Shown here one piece after another: positions 1 through 8,771 of a stretch of 64,000 nucleotides of DNA (positions are counted from its first letter, which is position 1; each line of letters starts with the position of its first letter). The stretch comes from Paenibacillus sp. FSL W8-0186. Lineage in GTDB: Bacteria > Bacillota > Bacilli > Paenibacillales > Paenibacillaceae. Where the stretch lies: assembly GCF_037969765.1 (NCBI RefSeq), contig NZ_CP150207.1, positions 5,401,501 to 5,465,500 of the forward strand. The letters are read 5' to 3'. Position numbers and translations under genes: made by a program. Below the pieces are notes generated by a model. That model saw nothing but the letters and a program-made list of their open reading frames with translations. It had not been told where the DNA came from and made no database searches.

Positions 1-77
1 GAAGGCGGCATTCTCTCATGCTTCTGATTGATATATCCGGCCTTTTCATCGAATTAATTAAAGGGGTGTTTCATATT

Positions 78-1775
78 ATGAAGACTAAGTTCAAGAAAAC
101 TACGATTTCTGTCTTAGCATCCGTTCTCCTGCTAGGCCAGCTTATCGGCTGCAGCGGCAGCTCAGGCGGGAAAAATGCGTCTAATGCCACAAATTCGACG
201 GGCAACAACGCATCTCCTATAACACTAACCTATTTCACACAAGATCCTAGCGCCAACTGGAATAATATGCAGGATCGAATAGGGAAAATCATTACTGAAA
301 AAACAGGCGTTGTGTTGGATGCCGAATTTGCGGTAGGCGATCCTACACAGAAGGTAGCGATTATGGCGGCAACTGGCGAAGTGCCTGATCTGATCGCGGC
401 CAAAGCGGACATCGGTAAGCTGGTTGATGTGGGGGCGATTCTCGACCTGACAGACCTGATTGAGGAGCATGCTCCGAACATTAAGAAAATGCTGGGCGAC
501 AAAATTCAACGGGCAAAATACAGCCTGGAGGATCAAGCGATCTATACGATTCCAACCTGGTCTGCCATTGACGAACGCAAGCTCAAGCCTGATTACGGCT
601 TCCAACTGCAGCACCGTGTCGTAAAAGAAGCAGGGTATCCTGAGATCCGCACCGTTCAAGATTTTGAGAAGGTAATCAAGGAATATCTGGACAAACATCC
701 TACGGATGAGAACGGCAATCCGAACATCGGACTGACGCTCAACGCTGATGACTGGCATATGTATCAGGTAACGAATATGGGCTTCTTTACGACAGGCGCA
801 CCGGATGACGGCGAGTATTATGTCGATCAGGAAACATTTGATGTGACATACCATTTCCGTCGTCCTGAGGAACGCGAATATTTCCGCTGGCTGAACCATA
901 TGAACTCCATCGGGCTGCTGGACAAGGAAAGCTTCGTACAGAAAACAGATCAATTCAAAGCTAAGGTTGCATCCGGACGGGTGCTCGGCCTGATTGACCC
1001 AGCATGGGACTATGGCGAGGCGCAGAATGCTCTAAAAGCAGAAGGAAAATTCGATCAAACCTATGGTCATTACCCGGTTACAATGTCCAAGGAGTACAAG
1101 GATACGAGCTTCTGGCCGGCAGGCTTTGACGGAGGTTATGGCATAGCCATTTCGGCAGACTGCAAGGACCCGGTAGCCGCTATTAAGTTCCTCGACTATT
1201 TGGCTTCAGAAGAAGGTCAGATTTTGATTAACTGGGGCGTTGAAGGCATAGATTATATTGTTCAGGACGGCAAGAGAGTGGTGCCCAAAGAAACCCAAGA
1301 CAAAATGGATAAGGAAGGCAATGCCTATCTGAAGGAATCGGGCCTGGGATTGTACTGGAATCTTACGGTTCATTACGGGGATGGCATCCAGGATTCAACG
1401 GGCAACTACTATACCAAGAACAACCGGGAAATGCTGATCGCTACTTTCAGCGAGCCTGAGAAAGAGGCATTGCAGGCTTACAACGTTGAGACCTGGAGGG
1501 ATCTGTTCCCGCAGGAAGAGGAGTTCCCTGAAAGAAAAGCGGGCGCAGCTTACAATATCGTTCTGCCTAGCGACAGCAAAGCTACAATCCTAATGCAAAA
1601 AATGAAAGATATTACGTGGAAGCGTATCCCTGAGGCGATTATGGCCAACCCGAACCAATTCGATAAAATCTGGGATGATTATATGGCAGAGCTGGAGAAA
1701 GCGGGCGTAAAAGAGATGGAAGAGGCTTACGGCCAATTCGTCAAGGATCGCGTTAAGCTCTGGAACGGTGAATAG
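78..1775 (+). CDS. Extracellular solute-binding lipoprotein (ABC sugar importer, family 1-like)
   Basis: A 565-residue lipoprotein. I start it at the ATG at 78, where AAAGGGG precedes at good spacing and a classic signal peptide follows: KTKFKKTT, a hydrophobic stretch, then the lipobox LIGC with the lipid-bearing Cys near residue 25. An in-frame ATG at 18 would bury the signal peptide and has no good RBS. After a Ser/Gly/Asn linker comes a periplasmic-binding-protein type body. Large binding proteins of this kind deliver oligosaccharides to ABC permeases, which would lie left of the window. The GH26 mannanase gene 72 bp downstream suggests a mannan-derived oligosaccharide as ligand; this is inference. 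No ATPase or permease gene is visible here. Confidence 0.85.
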   Translation: MKTKFKKTTISVLASVLLLGQLIGCSGSSGGKNASNATNSTGNNASPITLTYFTQDPSANWNNMQDRIGKIITEKTGVVLDAEFAVGDPTQKVAIMAATGEVPDLIAAKADIGKLVDVGAILDLTDLIEEHAPNIKKMLGDKIQRAKYSLEDQAIYTIPTWSAIDERKLKPDYGFQLQHRVVKEAGYPEIRTVQDFEKVIKEYLDKHPTDENGNPNIGLTLNADDWHMYQVTNMGFFTTGAPDDGEYYVDQETFDVTYHFRRPEEREYFRWLNHMNSIGLLDKESFVQKTDQFKAKVASGRVLGLIDPAWDYGEAQNALKAEGKFDQTYGHYPVTMSKEYKDTSFWPAGFDGGYGIAISADCKDPVAAIKFLDYLASEEGQILINWGVEGIDYIVQDGKRVVPKETQDKMDKEGNAYLKESGLGLYWNLTVHYGDGIQDSTGNYYTKNNREMLIATFSEPEKEALQAYNVETWRDLFPQEEEFPERKAGAAYNIVLPSDSKATILMQKMKDITWKRIPEAIMANPNQFDKIWDDYMAELEKAGVKEMEEAYGQFVKDRVKLWNGE

Positions 1776-1847
1776 ATCCCGAGCAGCGATTTATGGATAA
1801 TGATAGCCGCTGGGCGAAATCCGGCGGAGTAGAAAGGCAGGGATACC

Positions 1848-2819
1848 ATGCAAACGATGAATATAACACCATGCAACCCCAAAGCTTCCGATGAAGTAAG
1901 GTCGGTTCTAAACTATCTCAGCGAAATTAAAGGAAAAGGCATTATTACAGGACAGCACACGCAGACGATCGCGCAGGATGAGCTGCATTACATTCGTGAA
2001 GTAACGGGTAAACAGCCCGCACTATGCGGTTTCGAACTGCTAGGCTATTCCCCGAATATCAATTATAGTGACAGCGGCGAAGAATGCTTGCTGGAAGTCG
2101 AAGAAAACAAGGGCACGCTGCAAAAAGCCTGGGAATGGGCGGAGAAAGAGAACGGCTTGATCACCTTTACATGGCACTGGTTCTCCCCGCTTGGCGGCCG
2201 GGATAAGAGCTTTTATACAGAGCATACCGATTTTGATGCAGCGAAGGCAACTGTGGAAGGTACCGCAGAACACACGGCCTTGCTGTCCGATATGGACGAT
2301 ATGGCCGAAATTTTACGGGAATTCCGCGACCAACGGATTCCGATCTTGTGGCGGCCTTTTCATGAAGCGGAAGGAACTTGGTTCTGGTGGGGCAGCAAAG
2401 GCCCCGGAGTCGCGAAGCAATTATACCGAATCATGTACGAGAGATATACCAAGCACCACGATTTGACGAATCTGATCTGGGTGTGGAACTCACCAACCCC
2501 TGAAGGCTATGTCGGGGACGATGTTGTTGACATCATTTCAAGAGATTTATATCCGCCAGCCCACCAGCATACGGATTTGCGGCAGGAATATGAGGAGCTG
2601 ATTCGCATTACGCCTACCCCGAAGCTTGCCGCTCTCGGAGAAATTGGCCCGATTCCATGCGTCAGGAGTCTGTCCGAATCGCGAATTCCGTGGCTGTGGT
2701 TTATGACCTGGTCTAACGATTTTGGCAAAACGGATAAATTCACCGGGAAAGAGGTATTGCGCAGCGCTTATCACAGCGACTATGCTATTACCTTGGATCG
2801 GCTGCCGAAACTATATTAA
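1848..2819 (+). CDS. GH26 beta-mannanase, cytoplasmic
   Basis: A 323-residue glycoside hydrolase of family 26 (endo-1,4-beta-mannanase or a close specificity). The family motif WRPFHEAEGTWFWWG is present, with the likely acid/base Glu173 after His172, and the likely nucleophile is Glu265 in ALGEIGP. An aromatic-rich WHWFSPLGG segment fits the substrate cleft. There is no signal peptide, so it should act on imported oligosaccharides in the cytoplasm. It follows the sugar-binding lipoprotein on the same strand with a short gap and is probably its operon partner. A hairpin terminator follows directly. Exact substrate (mannan, glucomannan or mixed-link glucan) cannot be read from sequence. Confidence 0.88.
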   Translation: MQTMNITPCNPKASDEVRSVLNYLSEIKGKGIITGQHTQTIAQDELHYIREVTGKQPALCGFELLGYSPNINYSDSGEECLLEVEENKGTLQKAWEWAEKENGLITFTWHWFSPLGGRDKSFYTEHTDFDAAKATVEGTAEHTALLSDMDDMAEILREFRDQRIPILWRPFHEAEGTWFWWGSKGPGVAKQLYRIMYERYTKHHDLTNLIWVWNSPTPEGYVGDDVVDIISRDLYPPAHQHTDLRQEYEELIRITPTPKLAALGEIGPIPCVRSLSESRIPWLWFMTWSNDFGKTDKFTGKEVLRSAYHSDYAITLDRLPKLY

Positions 2820-2828
2820 GTTATCCGC

Positions 2829-2866
2829 CAAAACCAGCCCAAACATTCATTAGGGGCTGGTTTTGG
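2829..2866 (+). terminator. Terminator after the GH26 gene
   Basis: Arms CAAAACCAGCCC and GGGCTGGTTTTG form a 12-bp stem, followed by a T-rich tail. It starts 10 bases after the GH26 stop codon. Confidence 0.75.
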
Positions 2867-2883
2867 TTTGATTAGCAACAACA

Positions 2884-3042
2884 TCGCACACTAAGCTGGC
2901 GGACACTGAGCGGGAACACAAGGCGGGCACTAAGTCACACATTAAGTCACACATTAAGTCACACATTAAGGCGGACACTAAGTCGCACACTAAGTCACAC
3001 ACTAAGGCGGACACTAAGTCGCTCACTAAGTCGCACACTAAA
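2884..3042. repeat. 12-bp tandem repeat, about 13 units
   Basis: Thirteen head-to-tail copies of a 12-bp unit, consensus TCGCACACTAAG. Variants include TCACACATTAAG (three in a row), GCGGACACTAAG (twice exactly) and TCGCTCACTAAG; one unit (2896-2910) is 15 bp. The unit is a multiple of three, so the minus strand stays open as a four-residue CDLV-type repeat, but that frame has no RBS and runs into the GH26 terminator, so I treat the array as non-coding. Confidence 0.9.
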
Positions 3043-3222
3043 TGGAATTCATGTATCTAATTTTGCTCTAAACGAAGATTATAGGGAATTAGATGGATTT
3101 TATGCACCTAAATACAAGAATCCCGCCCATGATCGCCATCTCCCTTCTTTTAACGACATGAAATCCATCTAAATCTACGTAACCTTCTTTACCGCATAAA
3201 CTAACTACTATAAATCCATCTA
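3042..3222. repeat. Cluster of four short dispersed repeats, TAGATGGATTT(T/C)ATG type
   Basis: Related short sequences occur at 3042-3060, 3093-3111, 3157-3171 (inverted) and 3211-3222 (inverted, shorter). The first two align over 19 bases as ATGGA(A/T)TT(C/T)ATG(T/C)A(T/C)CTAA-like copies; the last two carry AAATCCATCTA. They sit directly beside the 12-bp array. No gene is visible here. Confidence 0.55.
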
Positions 3223-3295
3223 GATAAGTTGAACTATTAAAATGCCGCCTTTCTTCATAAACTAATCCCGTTAGGCAGCCATTATATTTATCCGG

Positions 3296-3442
3296 TCAGG
3301 TCACCACATCAAATATAATCATGAACAAGCCAGCCGTTGCGGTTGGATAACCACCGGGCTTAGCAACTTGTGCATTTTTAATGCCAAGCGGCTTCAGCTT
3401 AAAAATGACCTCCGGTAGCAAAATCCGCAACGATCCCATCAT
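3296..3442 (-). pseudogene. Possible remnant of a short-chain dehydrogenase gene
   Basis: A 48-codon open stretch ends at a TGA (3296-3298). Its middle, LKPLGIKNAQVAKPGGYPT, resembles the conserved SDR segment in which a helix is followed by PFGIKVxxVEPGGxxT. The rest of an SDR (glycine-rich NAD loop, YxxxK) is absent and a stop lies just upstream. No RBS is obvious. It may be a decayed C-terminal fragment. The remaining bases up to the response-regulator gene hold nothing else that I can name. Confidence 0.3.
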
Positions 3443-3639
3443 AGCCAGAAGTCATGCCCCCAGCGGCAGCATCCCCATGCTTTCACTCCCCTTATTTAAA
3501 AACTCAACATCTTCAATTATAGTTTGTATACTGATACATGACGACAACAAGCGATTTACAACCGCCGCGTTTCATGTGAAGATGAAGTGAAGAATAGGAA
3601 ATATTCAGTGGTTATAGATTATCTGATGGTGGTGACGCC

Positions 3640-4335
3640 ATGTTCAAAATTATGCTGATCGAAGATGATGCCAGCCTGTTCAGCGAAATCCGGGAACGGC
3701 TGCAGCAGTGGAGCTATGACGTATATGGAATCGAGGATTTCAGCAGCGTAATGCAGGAGTTCGCCGCGGTAAAGCCCGATCTCGTCCTTATTGATATTCA
3801 GCTGCCGAAGTTCGATGGCTTTCACTGGTGCCGGATGATTCGCGCCCATTCCCATGTGCCGATTATCTTCCTGTCTTCTCGCGACCATCCTACGGATATG
3901 GTCATGTCCATGCAGCTGGGGGCAGATGATTTCATTCAGAAGCCCTTCCATTTCGAGGTGCTTGTGGCGAAGATCCAGGCCACGCTGCGCCGCGTCTACG
4001 ATTACAACACCGAAGCAGTCTCGCTGCGCACCTGGTGCGGAGCGACCGTCGATTATGAGCAAAACACGGTGACGAATGGCGCTGGCACAGTCGAGTTAAC
4101 CAAAAATGAAATTTACATCTTAAAGCTGCTCATCGAGCAGAAAAACAAGATCGTCACCCGGGAAGAGCTGATTAAGAGCCTTTGGGACGACGAGCGATTC
4201 ATCAGCGACAATACGCTGACGGTGAACGTGAACCGGCTGCGCAAGAAGCTGGAGGAGCTGGATTTAGGCCGCATGATCGAAACGAAGGTCGGGCAAGGCT
4301 ACATCGCAATCCAGGAAGGTGAAGGCCGTGATTAG
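3640..4335 (+). CDS. OmpR-family response regulator, BceR-like
   Basis: A 231-residue two-component response regulator. The receiver domain (about 1-115) has the acidic pair EDD, the phospho-acceptor Asp in LVLIDIQLP near residue 52, and Lys in FIQKPF. A winged-helix DNA-binding domain (about 125-225) ends with NVNRLRKKL and VGQGY. It overlaps the kinase gene by 8 bases and is followed by Bce-type ABC genes, so it should activate them when a cell-envelope antibiotic is sensed. The palindrome at 5337-5362 fits its expected DNA site. Which paralogue class (Bce, Psd or Yxd) cannot be decided. Confidence 0.9.
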   Translation: MFKIMLIEDDASLFSEIRERLQQWSYDVYGIEDFSSVMQEFAAVKPDLVLIDIQLPKFDGFHWCRMIRAHSHVPIIFLSSRDHPTDMVMSMQLGADDFIQKPFHFEVLVAKIQATLRRVYDYNTEAVSLRTWCGATVDYEQNTVTNGAGTVELTKNEIYILKLLIEQKNKIVTREELIKSLWDDERFISDNTLTVNVNRLRKKLEELDLGRMIETKVGQGYIAIQEGEGRD

Positions 4336-5332
4336 AAAATTCCTGATCGAACGCCGCAGCTGGATTCTGCTCGTCATCATCCTACAGCTGCTTACCTTAT
4401 CCGTTGCCTACCTGGATGCGGAGATCCCAATGAGTTCGCTGCTCTACATCGTTTTTCTGTCGACGATGATCTTCGTTATTTTCCTGGTCGTTCGTTATCA
4501 CCAAGAGACCCGCTTCTATAAAAACCTGGAGCAATGGGAGCCGCACCTCGATGTAACGGGCTTAGCGGAAGGGCGCCGCCCTTTCGAGACGGCCACCCGC
4601 ACCCTGCTCCTGCAGCAGACGGAACGGCTCAGGCAGGAGGCCGCCTATAACCGCACGGCGCTCGAAGAGGAGAAGGATTATCTCTTGTCATGGATACATG
4701 AAGTGAAGACACCGCTGAGCGCCATGCACCTCATGCTCGAGCGGCTGGAGGAAGAGCCCCTGAAGACGCAGCTGACCTATGAATGGCTGCGCATCCATCT
4801 TCTGCTCGACCAGCAGCTGCACCAGAAGCGGATGCCGTCCATGGAAAATGATCTGTATGTCGAGAGAATCGACTTGAAAACCCTGCTCTATGCAGAAATT
4901 CGCACACTGCGATCATGGTGCATGCAGAAGGGCATCGGCTTTGACGTGGATTTAGAGGCGACCCGGATCCTTAGCGATGCCAAATGGCTCGCCTTCATTC
5001 TCCGCCAGCTGCTGACTAATGCTGTGAAGTACAGTGAAGCCGGGGACATTTCGGTGAAAAGCCGGACTCTCGGCGACAACACCGTACTGGAAGTACAGGA
5101 TCAAGGGCGCGGGATTAATTCGCGCGATCTTCCGCGGATTTTCGATAAGGGCTTCACCTCCACGACCAAGCATCATGAGGATAAAGCGACGGGGATGGGA
5201 CTATACTTAGCCAATAAGGCTGCCCAAGCGCTCCATATTCGCATCGAGCCCGAGTCCAGGCCGGGAGTTGGCACAACGATGAGGCTTATTTTTCCGCAGC
5301 GGAATGCGTTCGTGCAAATTCAGGGCGAATAG
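4328..5332 (+). CDS. Intramembrane-sensing histidine kinase, BceS-like
   Basis: About 334 residues. The GTG at 4328 is preferred over a GTG at 4319 because AGGAAGG lies at proper distance; the start overlaps the regulator stop as GTGATTAG. Two N-terminal membrane helices (about residues 8-28 and 34-54) are separated by only a few residues, so there is no extracellular sensor domain. The phospho-acceptor His is in SWIHEVKTPLSAM, and the ATP-binding domain carries TNAVKYS, DQGRGI and TGMGLYLANK. In this family the kinase senses antibiotic through flux in the partner ABC permease encoded downstream. Confidence 0.9.
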   Translation: MIRKFLIERRSWILLVIILQLLTLSVAYLDAEIPMSSLLYIVFLSTMIFVIFLVVRYHQETRFYKNLEQWEPHLDVTGLAEGRRPFETATRTLLLQQTERLRQEAAYNRTALEEEKDYLLSWIHEVKTPLSAMHLMLERLEEEPLKTQLTYEWLRIHLLLDQQLHQKRMPSMENDLYVERIDLKTLLYAEIRTLRSWCMQKGIGFDVDLEATRILSDAKWLAFILRQLLTNAVKYSEAGDISVKSRTLGDNTVLEVQDQGRGINSRDLPRIFDKGFTSTTKHHEDKATGMGLYLANKAAQALHIRIEPESRPGVGTTMRLIFPQRNAFVQIQGE

Positions 5333-5336
5333 CACA

Positions 5337-5362
5337 GGCATGTGACAGCATTGTCACATGCC
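5337..5362. promoter_or_regulatory. Bce-type operator: perfect inverted repeat
   Basis: GGCATGTGACA-GCAT-TGTCACATGCC, arms of 11 bp. The core TGACA-N4-TGTCA agrees with the TnACA-N4-TGTnA pattern known for BceR-type response regulators. It lies about 50 bases upstream of the -10 box of the ABC genes, an activator position. It could also act as a terminator for the kinase gene. Confidence 0.72.
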
Positions 5363-5387
5363 TTGTTCATTTGTTCGGTGAAACGAA

Positions 5388-5416
5388 GGAACAAAGCTGG
5401 CGATCCCTTTTATAAT
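5388..5416 (+). promoter_or_regulatory. Activator-dependent promoter of the Bce-like ABC genes
   Basis: A perfect -10 box TATAAT (5411-5416) with only GGAACA at the -35 position (5388-5393, 17-bp spacer). A weak -35 beside a Bce-type operator fits a promoter that needs the response regulator. Confidence 0.55.
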
Positions 5417-5445
5417 GGAGCTAGAGAACAAAGGAGTGTGGAGAA

Positions 5446-6207
5446 ATGGCGATACTGGAAGCTACAAAAATCCATAAAAGCTACGGCAATAAATACAATA
5501 AGCAAGAAGTCTTAAAAGGGATCGATCTAAGCATCGAGCAAGGAGAATTCGTAAGCATCATGGGAGCGTCCGGCTCCGGAAAAACAACGCTGCTGAACGT
5601 CCTCTCTTCCATCGATCAGGTAAGCGGCGGCATCGTGCTCATCGAAGGCCAGGAAATGACGGGCATGAAGGAGAAAGAGCTGGCAGAATTCCGCAAGCGG
5701 CATTTGGGGTTTATTTTTCAGGAATATAACCTGCTGGACTCGCTCACGGTGAAGGAGAACATCCTGCTCCCGCTGTCGATTTCCAAAGTATCCAAGAAAG
5801 AAGCAGACCGTAAATTTCAGGCCGTCGCAACCGAGCTGGGCATTTATGAGCTGAAGGATAAATATCCTAACGAAATTTCCGGCGGGCAGAAGCAGCGCAC
5901 CTCGGCCGCCCGGGCGTTCATTCACGAGCCGAGTATTATTTTTGCGGATGAGCCGACAGGAGCGCTGGATTCCAAGTCAGCCTCGGATTTGCTGAACAAG
6001 CTGAGCGAGCTGAACGAGAAACGGCAAGCAACAATCGTCATGGTGACGCATGATCCGGTTGCCGCGAGCTACTGCGGCCGGGTGATTTTCATCAAGGATG
6101 GGCAGGTATATACACAGTTAAATAAAGGGGAAGAGACAAGGCAGACCTTCTTCAAAGACATTATGAAGACGCAGGGGTTGTTAGGAGGGGTGCAGGTTGA
6201 GCATTAA
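5446..6207 (+). CDS. ABC transporter ATPase, BceA-like
   Basis: A 253-residue ATPase of the MacB/LolD/BceA type. Walker A is GASGSGKTT, the signature is ISGGQKQR (an LSGGQ variant), Walker B is IIFADEP, and the H-loop is MVTHD. AAGGAG precedes the ATG. The stop overlaps the TTG start of the permease by 11 bases. With that permease it should remove peptide antibiotics from their lipid targets and signal to the kinase. The signature carries Thr-Ser-Ala-Ala in place of the usual VAIA segment (QRTSAARAF), a small oddity also seen in this family. Confidence 0.93.
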   Translation: MAILEATKIHKSYGNKYNKQEVLKGIDLSIEQGEFVSIMGASGSGKTTLLNVLSSIDQVSGGIVLIEGQEMTGMKEKELAEFRKRHLGFIFQEYNLLDSLTVKENILLPLSISKVSKKEADRKFQAVATELGIYELKDKYPNEISGGQKQRTSAARAFIHEPSIIFADEPTGALDSKSASDLLNKLSELNEKRQATIVMVTHDPVAASYCGRVIFIKDGQVYTQLNKGEETRQTFFKDIMKTQGLLGGVQVEH

Positions 6208-8137
6208 TTACATCATTCTCCGCAACCTGAAGAAGAACGCCAAGAACTATTACCTGTACGTTTTCGCCCTCATCTTCAGCGTTGCGCTCTATTTTGCCTT
6301 CGTTACGCTGCAGTACGACCCTGCCATGGACGAGATCAAAGGAAGCATCAAGGGCGGTGCAGCGATGAGGGCTGGATCCGTCCTCCTGGTCGTCATCGTG
6401 TCGGTGTTCCTGCTGTACGCCAATAATCTGTTCATCAAGCGGCGCAGTAAAGAGATCGGTCTATTCCAATTGATCGGATTGACCAAGAACCGGATCTTCC
6501 GCATCCTGACGGCAGAGAACTTCATTCTGTATTTCGGATCGATGCTGGTCGGGATGTTCGTGGGGTTTTCTTTTTCCAAGCTGATTATTATGATTTTGTT
6601 CAAAATTACCGGTGTGGAGTCCGGGGCAGCGCTAAGGTTCTCTACTCAGGCCTTTATTCAGACCGTTATCATATTTCTAGCGATTTATGTGCTCATCATG
6701 CTGATGAATTACGCGTTCATGAAGCGGCAGAGCATTCTGTCCCTCTTCCGGGTGCTGTCTTCGACTGAGGAGAAGGTGAAGAAGGTATCCGTGTGGGAGA
6801 TGATTCTAGGCGTCTTCGGCTTAGCGTTGATCGCGCTTGGTTATTACATTTCAACACGGCTGTTCAGCGGGGACTTTATTGAAATGACGCAGCTGTTTCT
6901 GGCGATGGTTGGCATCCTCGGCTCGGTCATTTTGGGTACGTACCTGTTCTATAAGGGGTCGGTACGGTTTATCTTCTATCTGATTCGCAGGCAAAAAGAT
7001 GGATACCTGAACATCAACGAGGTTCTGTCACTCTCTTCCATCATGTTCCGCATGAAATCCAACGCGCTGCTGCTGACCATTATTACGACGGTATCCGCAC
7101 TGGCCATCGGCCTGTTGTCGCTCAGCTACATTGCCTACTACTCCGCCGAACGGTCAGGGAAGAATGACGTGCCGAACGACTTCGCCTTTACGCTTCAGGC
7201 CGATGCGGACAAGTTCAAAGCGGCTTTAACCTCCGGCGGCATCCCCTACCAAGAAACGTTCATTGACGTGATTCAGGTAAGAGCGGACTTCAACCAGGTG
7301 ATGGATAACCGCTTTGACAATGATGCGCCAGATGCAAAGGTGATGATCATCGGGGTCATTAGCGATACCTCCGTCAATAAGCTCGATCTGCCCGAAGGGG
7401 AGACGCTTCTGACGGGATATAGCGACTTGATGCAAACCTTTTTTGCAATTCATAATAGCGGAGAGATTCAATTCCTGGGGCAGCAGGAAGTGATACCGCA
7501 ACAGATTCGTTTAGAGCGCGAGCATTTTGTGTCCTGGTATTTCAAAGGCGGCTTTCCGATCGCTGTTGTAGATCAAACCGTATTCGAGCGATTGAAGCTG
7601 GATGCCGACCCTGAGATTCAGAAGAAATACTCCACGTATATCGGAGTCGATATTACCGATGCTGCCAAGCTGAACGAGGCTAACGCGATATTTGAAAAAT
7701 TAGAATTAGGCCCGGACAGCATCCATGAATCGCAGCTGGCCCTTATACGCAGCCAGAAACAGACGATGGGACTGATCATGTTCGTGGTCGGCTTCCTGGG
7801 CCTCACCTTCCTAATGACCTCCGGCTGCATACTGTACTTCAAGCAAATGGACGAAAGCGAGGAAGAGAAGCCGAACTACACGATATTAAGAAAGCTCGGC
7901 TTCACCCAAGGAGATTTGTTAAAAGGGATTCAAGCCAAACAATTGTTCAACTTCGGCATTCCGCTGCTGGTGGGACTGCTGCACAGCTACTTCGCCGTCA
8001 AATCGGGCTGGTTCCTGTTCGGCACCGAGCTGTGGACGCCGATGATTCTGGTCATGCTGCTGTATACGGCGCTCTATTCCATCTTCGCGATTCTGTCGGT
8101 GCTGTATTACAAACGCGTGATTCGGGAGTCCTTATAG
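6197..8137 (+). CDS. ABC transporter permease, BceB-like (FtsX fold)
   Basis: A 646-residue membrane protein starting at TTG behind AGGAGGGG. It has the BceB plan: about ten membrane helices with one long extracellular domain (about residues 315-515) between helices 7 and 8, the presumed antibiotic-sensing part. The FtsX-like segment [23 protein letters not shown] (first 20 residues [20 protein letters not shown]) follows helix 2. It is the last confident gene of the four-gene set. Substrate is unknown; bacitracin-like or lantibiotic-like peptides are typical for the family. Confidence 0.92.
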   Translation: MSINYIILRNLKKNAKNYYLYVFALIFSVALYFAFVTLQYDPAMDEIKGSIKGGAAMRAGSVLLVVIVSVFLLYANNLFIKRRSKEIGLFQLIGLTKNRIFRILTAENFILYFGSMLVGMFVGFSFSKLIIMILFKITGVESGAALRFSTQAFIQTVIIFLAIYVLIMLMNYAFMKRQSILSLFRVLSSTEEKVKKVSVWEMILGVFGLALIALGYYISTRLFSGDFIEMTQLFLAMVGILGSVILGTYLFYKGSVRFIFYLIRRQKDGYLNINEVLSLSSIMFRMKSNALLLTIITTVSALAIGLLSLSYIAYYSAERSGKNDVPNDFAFTLQADADKFKAALTSGGIPYQETFIDVIQVRADFNQVMDNRFDNDAPDAKVMIIGVISDTSVNKLDLPEGETLLTGYSDLMQTFFAIHNSGEIQFLGQQEVIPQQIRLEREHFVSWYFKGGFPIAVVDQTVFERLKLDADPEIQKKYSTYIGVDITDAAKLNEANAIFEKLELGPDSIHESQLALIRSQKQTMGLIMFVVGFLGLTFLMTSGCILYFKQMDESEEEKPNYTILRKLGFTQGDLLKGIQAKQLFNFGIPLLVGLLHSYFAVKSGWFLFGTELWTPMILVMLLYTALYSIFAILSVLYYKRVIRESL

Positions 8138-8149
8138 GAGGGGCACCCC

Positions 8150-8251
8150 ATAAACCATGACCTGGTAGAAATTAAAAATGGAGAGCAGGTGTTATATCTG
8201 GTCTGCTCGGTCAGAATGTTGAGACATTGTGGAGACCTTAATAAATGCTAG
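8150..8251 (+). pseudogene. Small frame with ATA in place of a start codon
   Basis: Right after the permease stop, AGGAGGGG is followed at ideal spacing by ATA, then 32 open codons (INHDLVEIKNGEQ...) to a TAG. A small third gene of the ABC operon may have lost its ATG, or ATA may be used weakly. I recognise no family. Confidence 0.2.
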
Positions 8252-8650
8252 GCTTTAGTCTGTAGAACAGTATTAGCAATATCGGAAGTAAAGACAGTAG
8301 TCGTCTATTAGTCAGCTCATTCTAGTCGAATATTCATATATAAACCCGCTCAGGAGGAGAAAATCTGTAAATGTATATGAAAATTTATATATATTTGGTC
8401 GTTTAGCCGTAATGCCGCTTGTTATATTCGAATTATCGAATACATTCTCAGGAGAGCAACGAGATAACGCTTGAATCAGAAGTATTCAATCTTTATTATA
8501 ACTGGAGAAATTCGTGAATTGCAGCAAGACTTTATTATATCGGGACAATATTGATTCAGCTTCAAAACAGTGAACCATATTATAAGTGACTGCGAAATGG
8601 ATAAGATATTTAACAGAAGTACACCCACTCGGGTACACTCAAATTGTCGA

Positions 8651-8680
8651 GAAACCCACGTCATTATGACGTTGGGTTTC
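8651..8680. terminator. Hairpin, likely terminator of the BceAB-like operon
   Basis: Arms GAAACCCA-CGTCAT and ATGACG-TTGGGTTTC with one bulged base, followed on the plus strand by a pyrimidine-rich tail (CTTTCTTTC). Confidence 0.65.
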
Positions 8681-8696
8681 CTTTCTTTCATTAAGA

Positions 8697-8723
8697 AGGC
8701 TGTCGAGACTTTCTCGACAGCCT
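8697..8723. terminator. Perfect 12-bp hairpin
   Basis: AGGCTGTCGAGA-CTT-TCTCGACAGCCT. A stable stem between convergent genes, second of three in a row; either strand could use it. Confidence 0.6.
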
Positions 8724-8725
8724 GG

Positions 8726-8751
8726 CCGAGCAGATATAACATTCTGCTCGG
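8726..8751. terminator. Perfect 9-bp hairpin near the AAA+ gene end
   Basis: CCGAGCAGA-TATAACAT-TCTGCTCGG, followed by TTCTTTG on the plus strand. Third of three stacked hairpins; it starts 20 bases past the stop of the AAA+ gene on the minus strand. Confidence 0.5.
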
Positions 8752-8771
8752 TTCTTTGTATATAGGAGCGC

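Larger units (their letters stand above)
8138..8771. other. Gene-poor stretch between convergent operons
   Basis: No convincing gene. It holds an RBS followed by ATA (8136-8152) with 33 open codons, the IR TATTCGA-ATTA-TCGAATA (8425-8442), an 11-codon frame at 8371-8406 preceded by AGGAGGAG, and three hairpins at 8651-8751. Longer open frames here (8476-8742 minus and 8570-8968 plus) lie across the hairpins and look accidental. Confidence 0.6.

Noticed and set aside
225-953. 242-codon minus-strand frame inside the solute-binding protein gene
   Set aside because: Antisense shadow; no RBS and no recognisable domain, while the plus strand encodes a clear lipoprotein.
2850-3038. 62-codon minus-strand frame with CDLV repeats
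   Set aside because: It is only the 12-bp tandem repeat read in frame. No RBS, and its end runs through the GH26 terminator.
2884-3042. CRISPR array
   Set aside because: Repeats are 12 bp with no spacers between them and no cas genes are present.
3381-3590. 69-codon plus-strand frame in the gene-poor gap
   Set aside because: No RBS, no domain, low-complexity composition.
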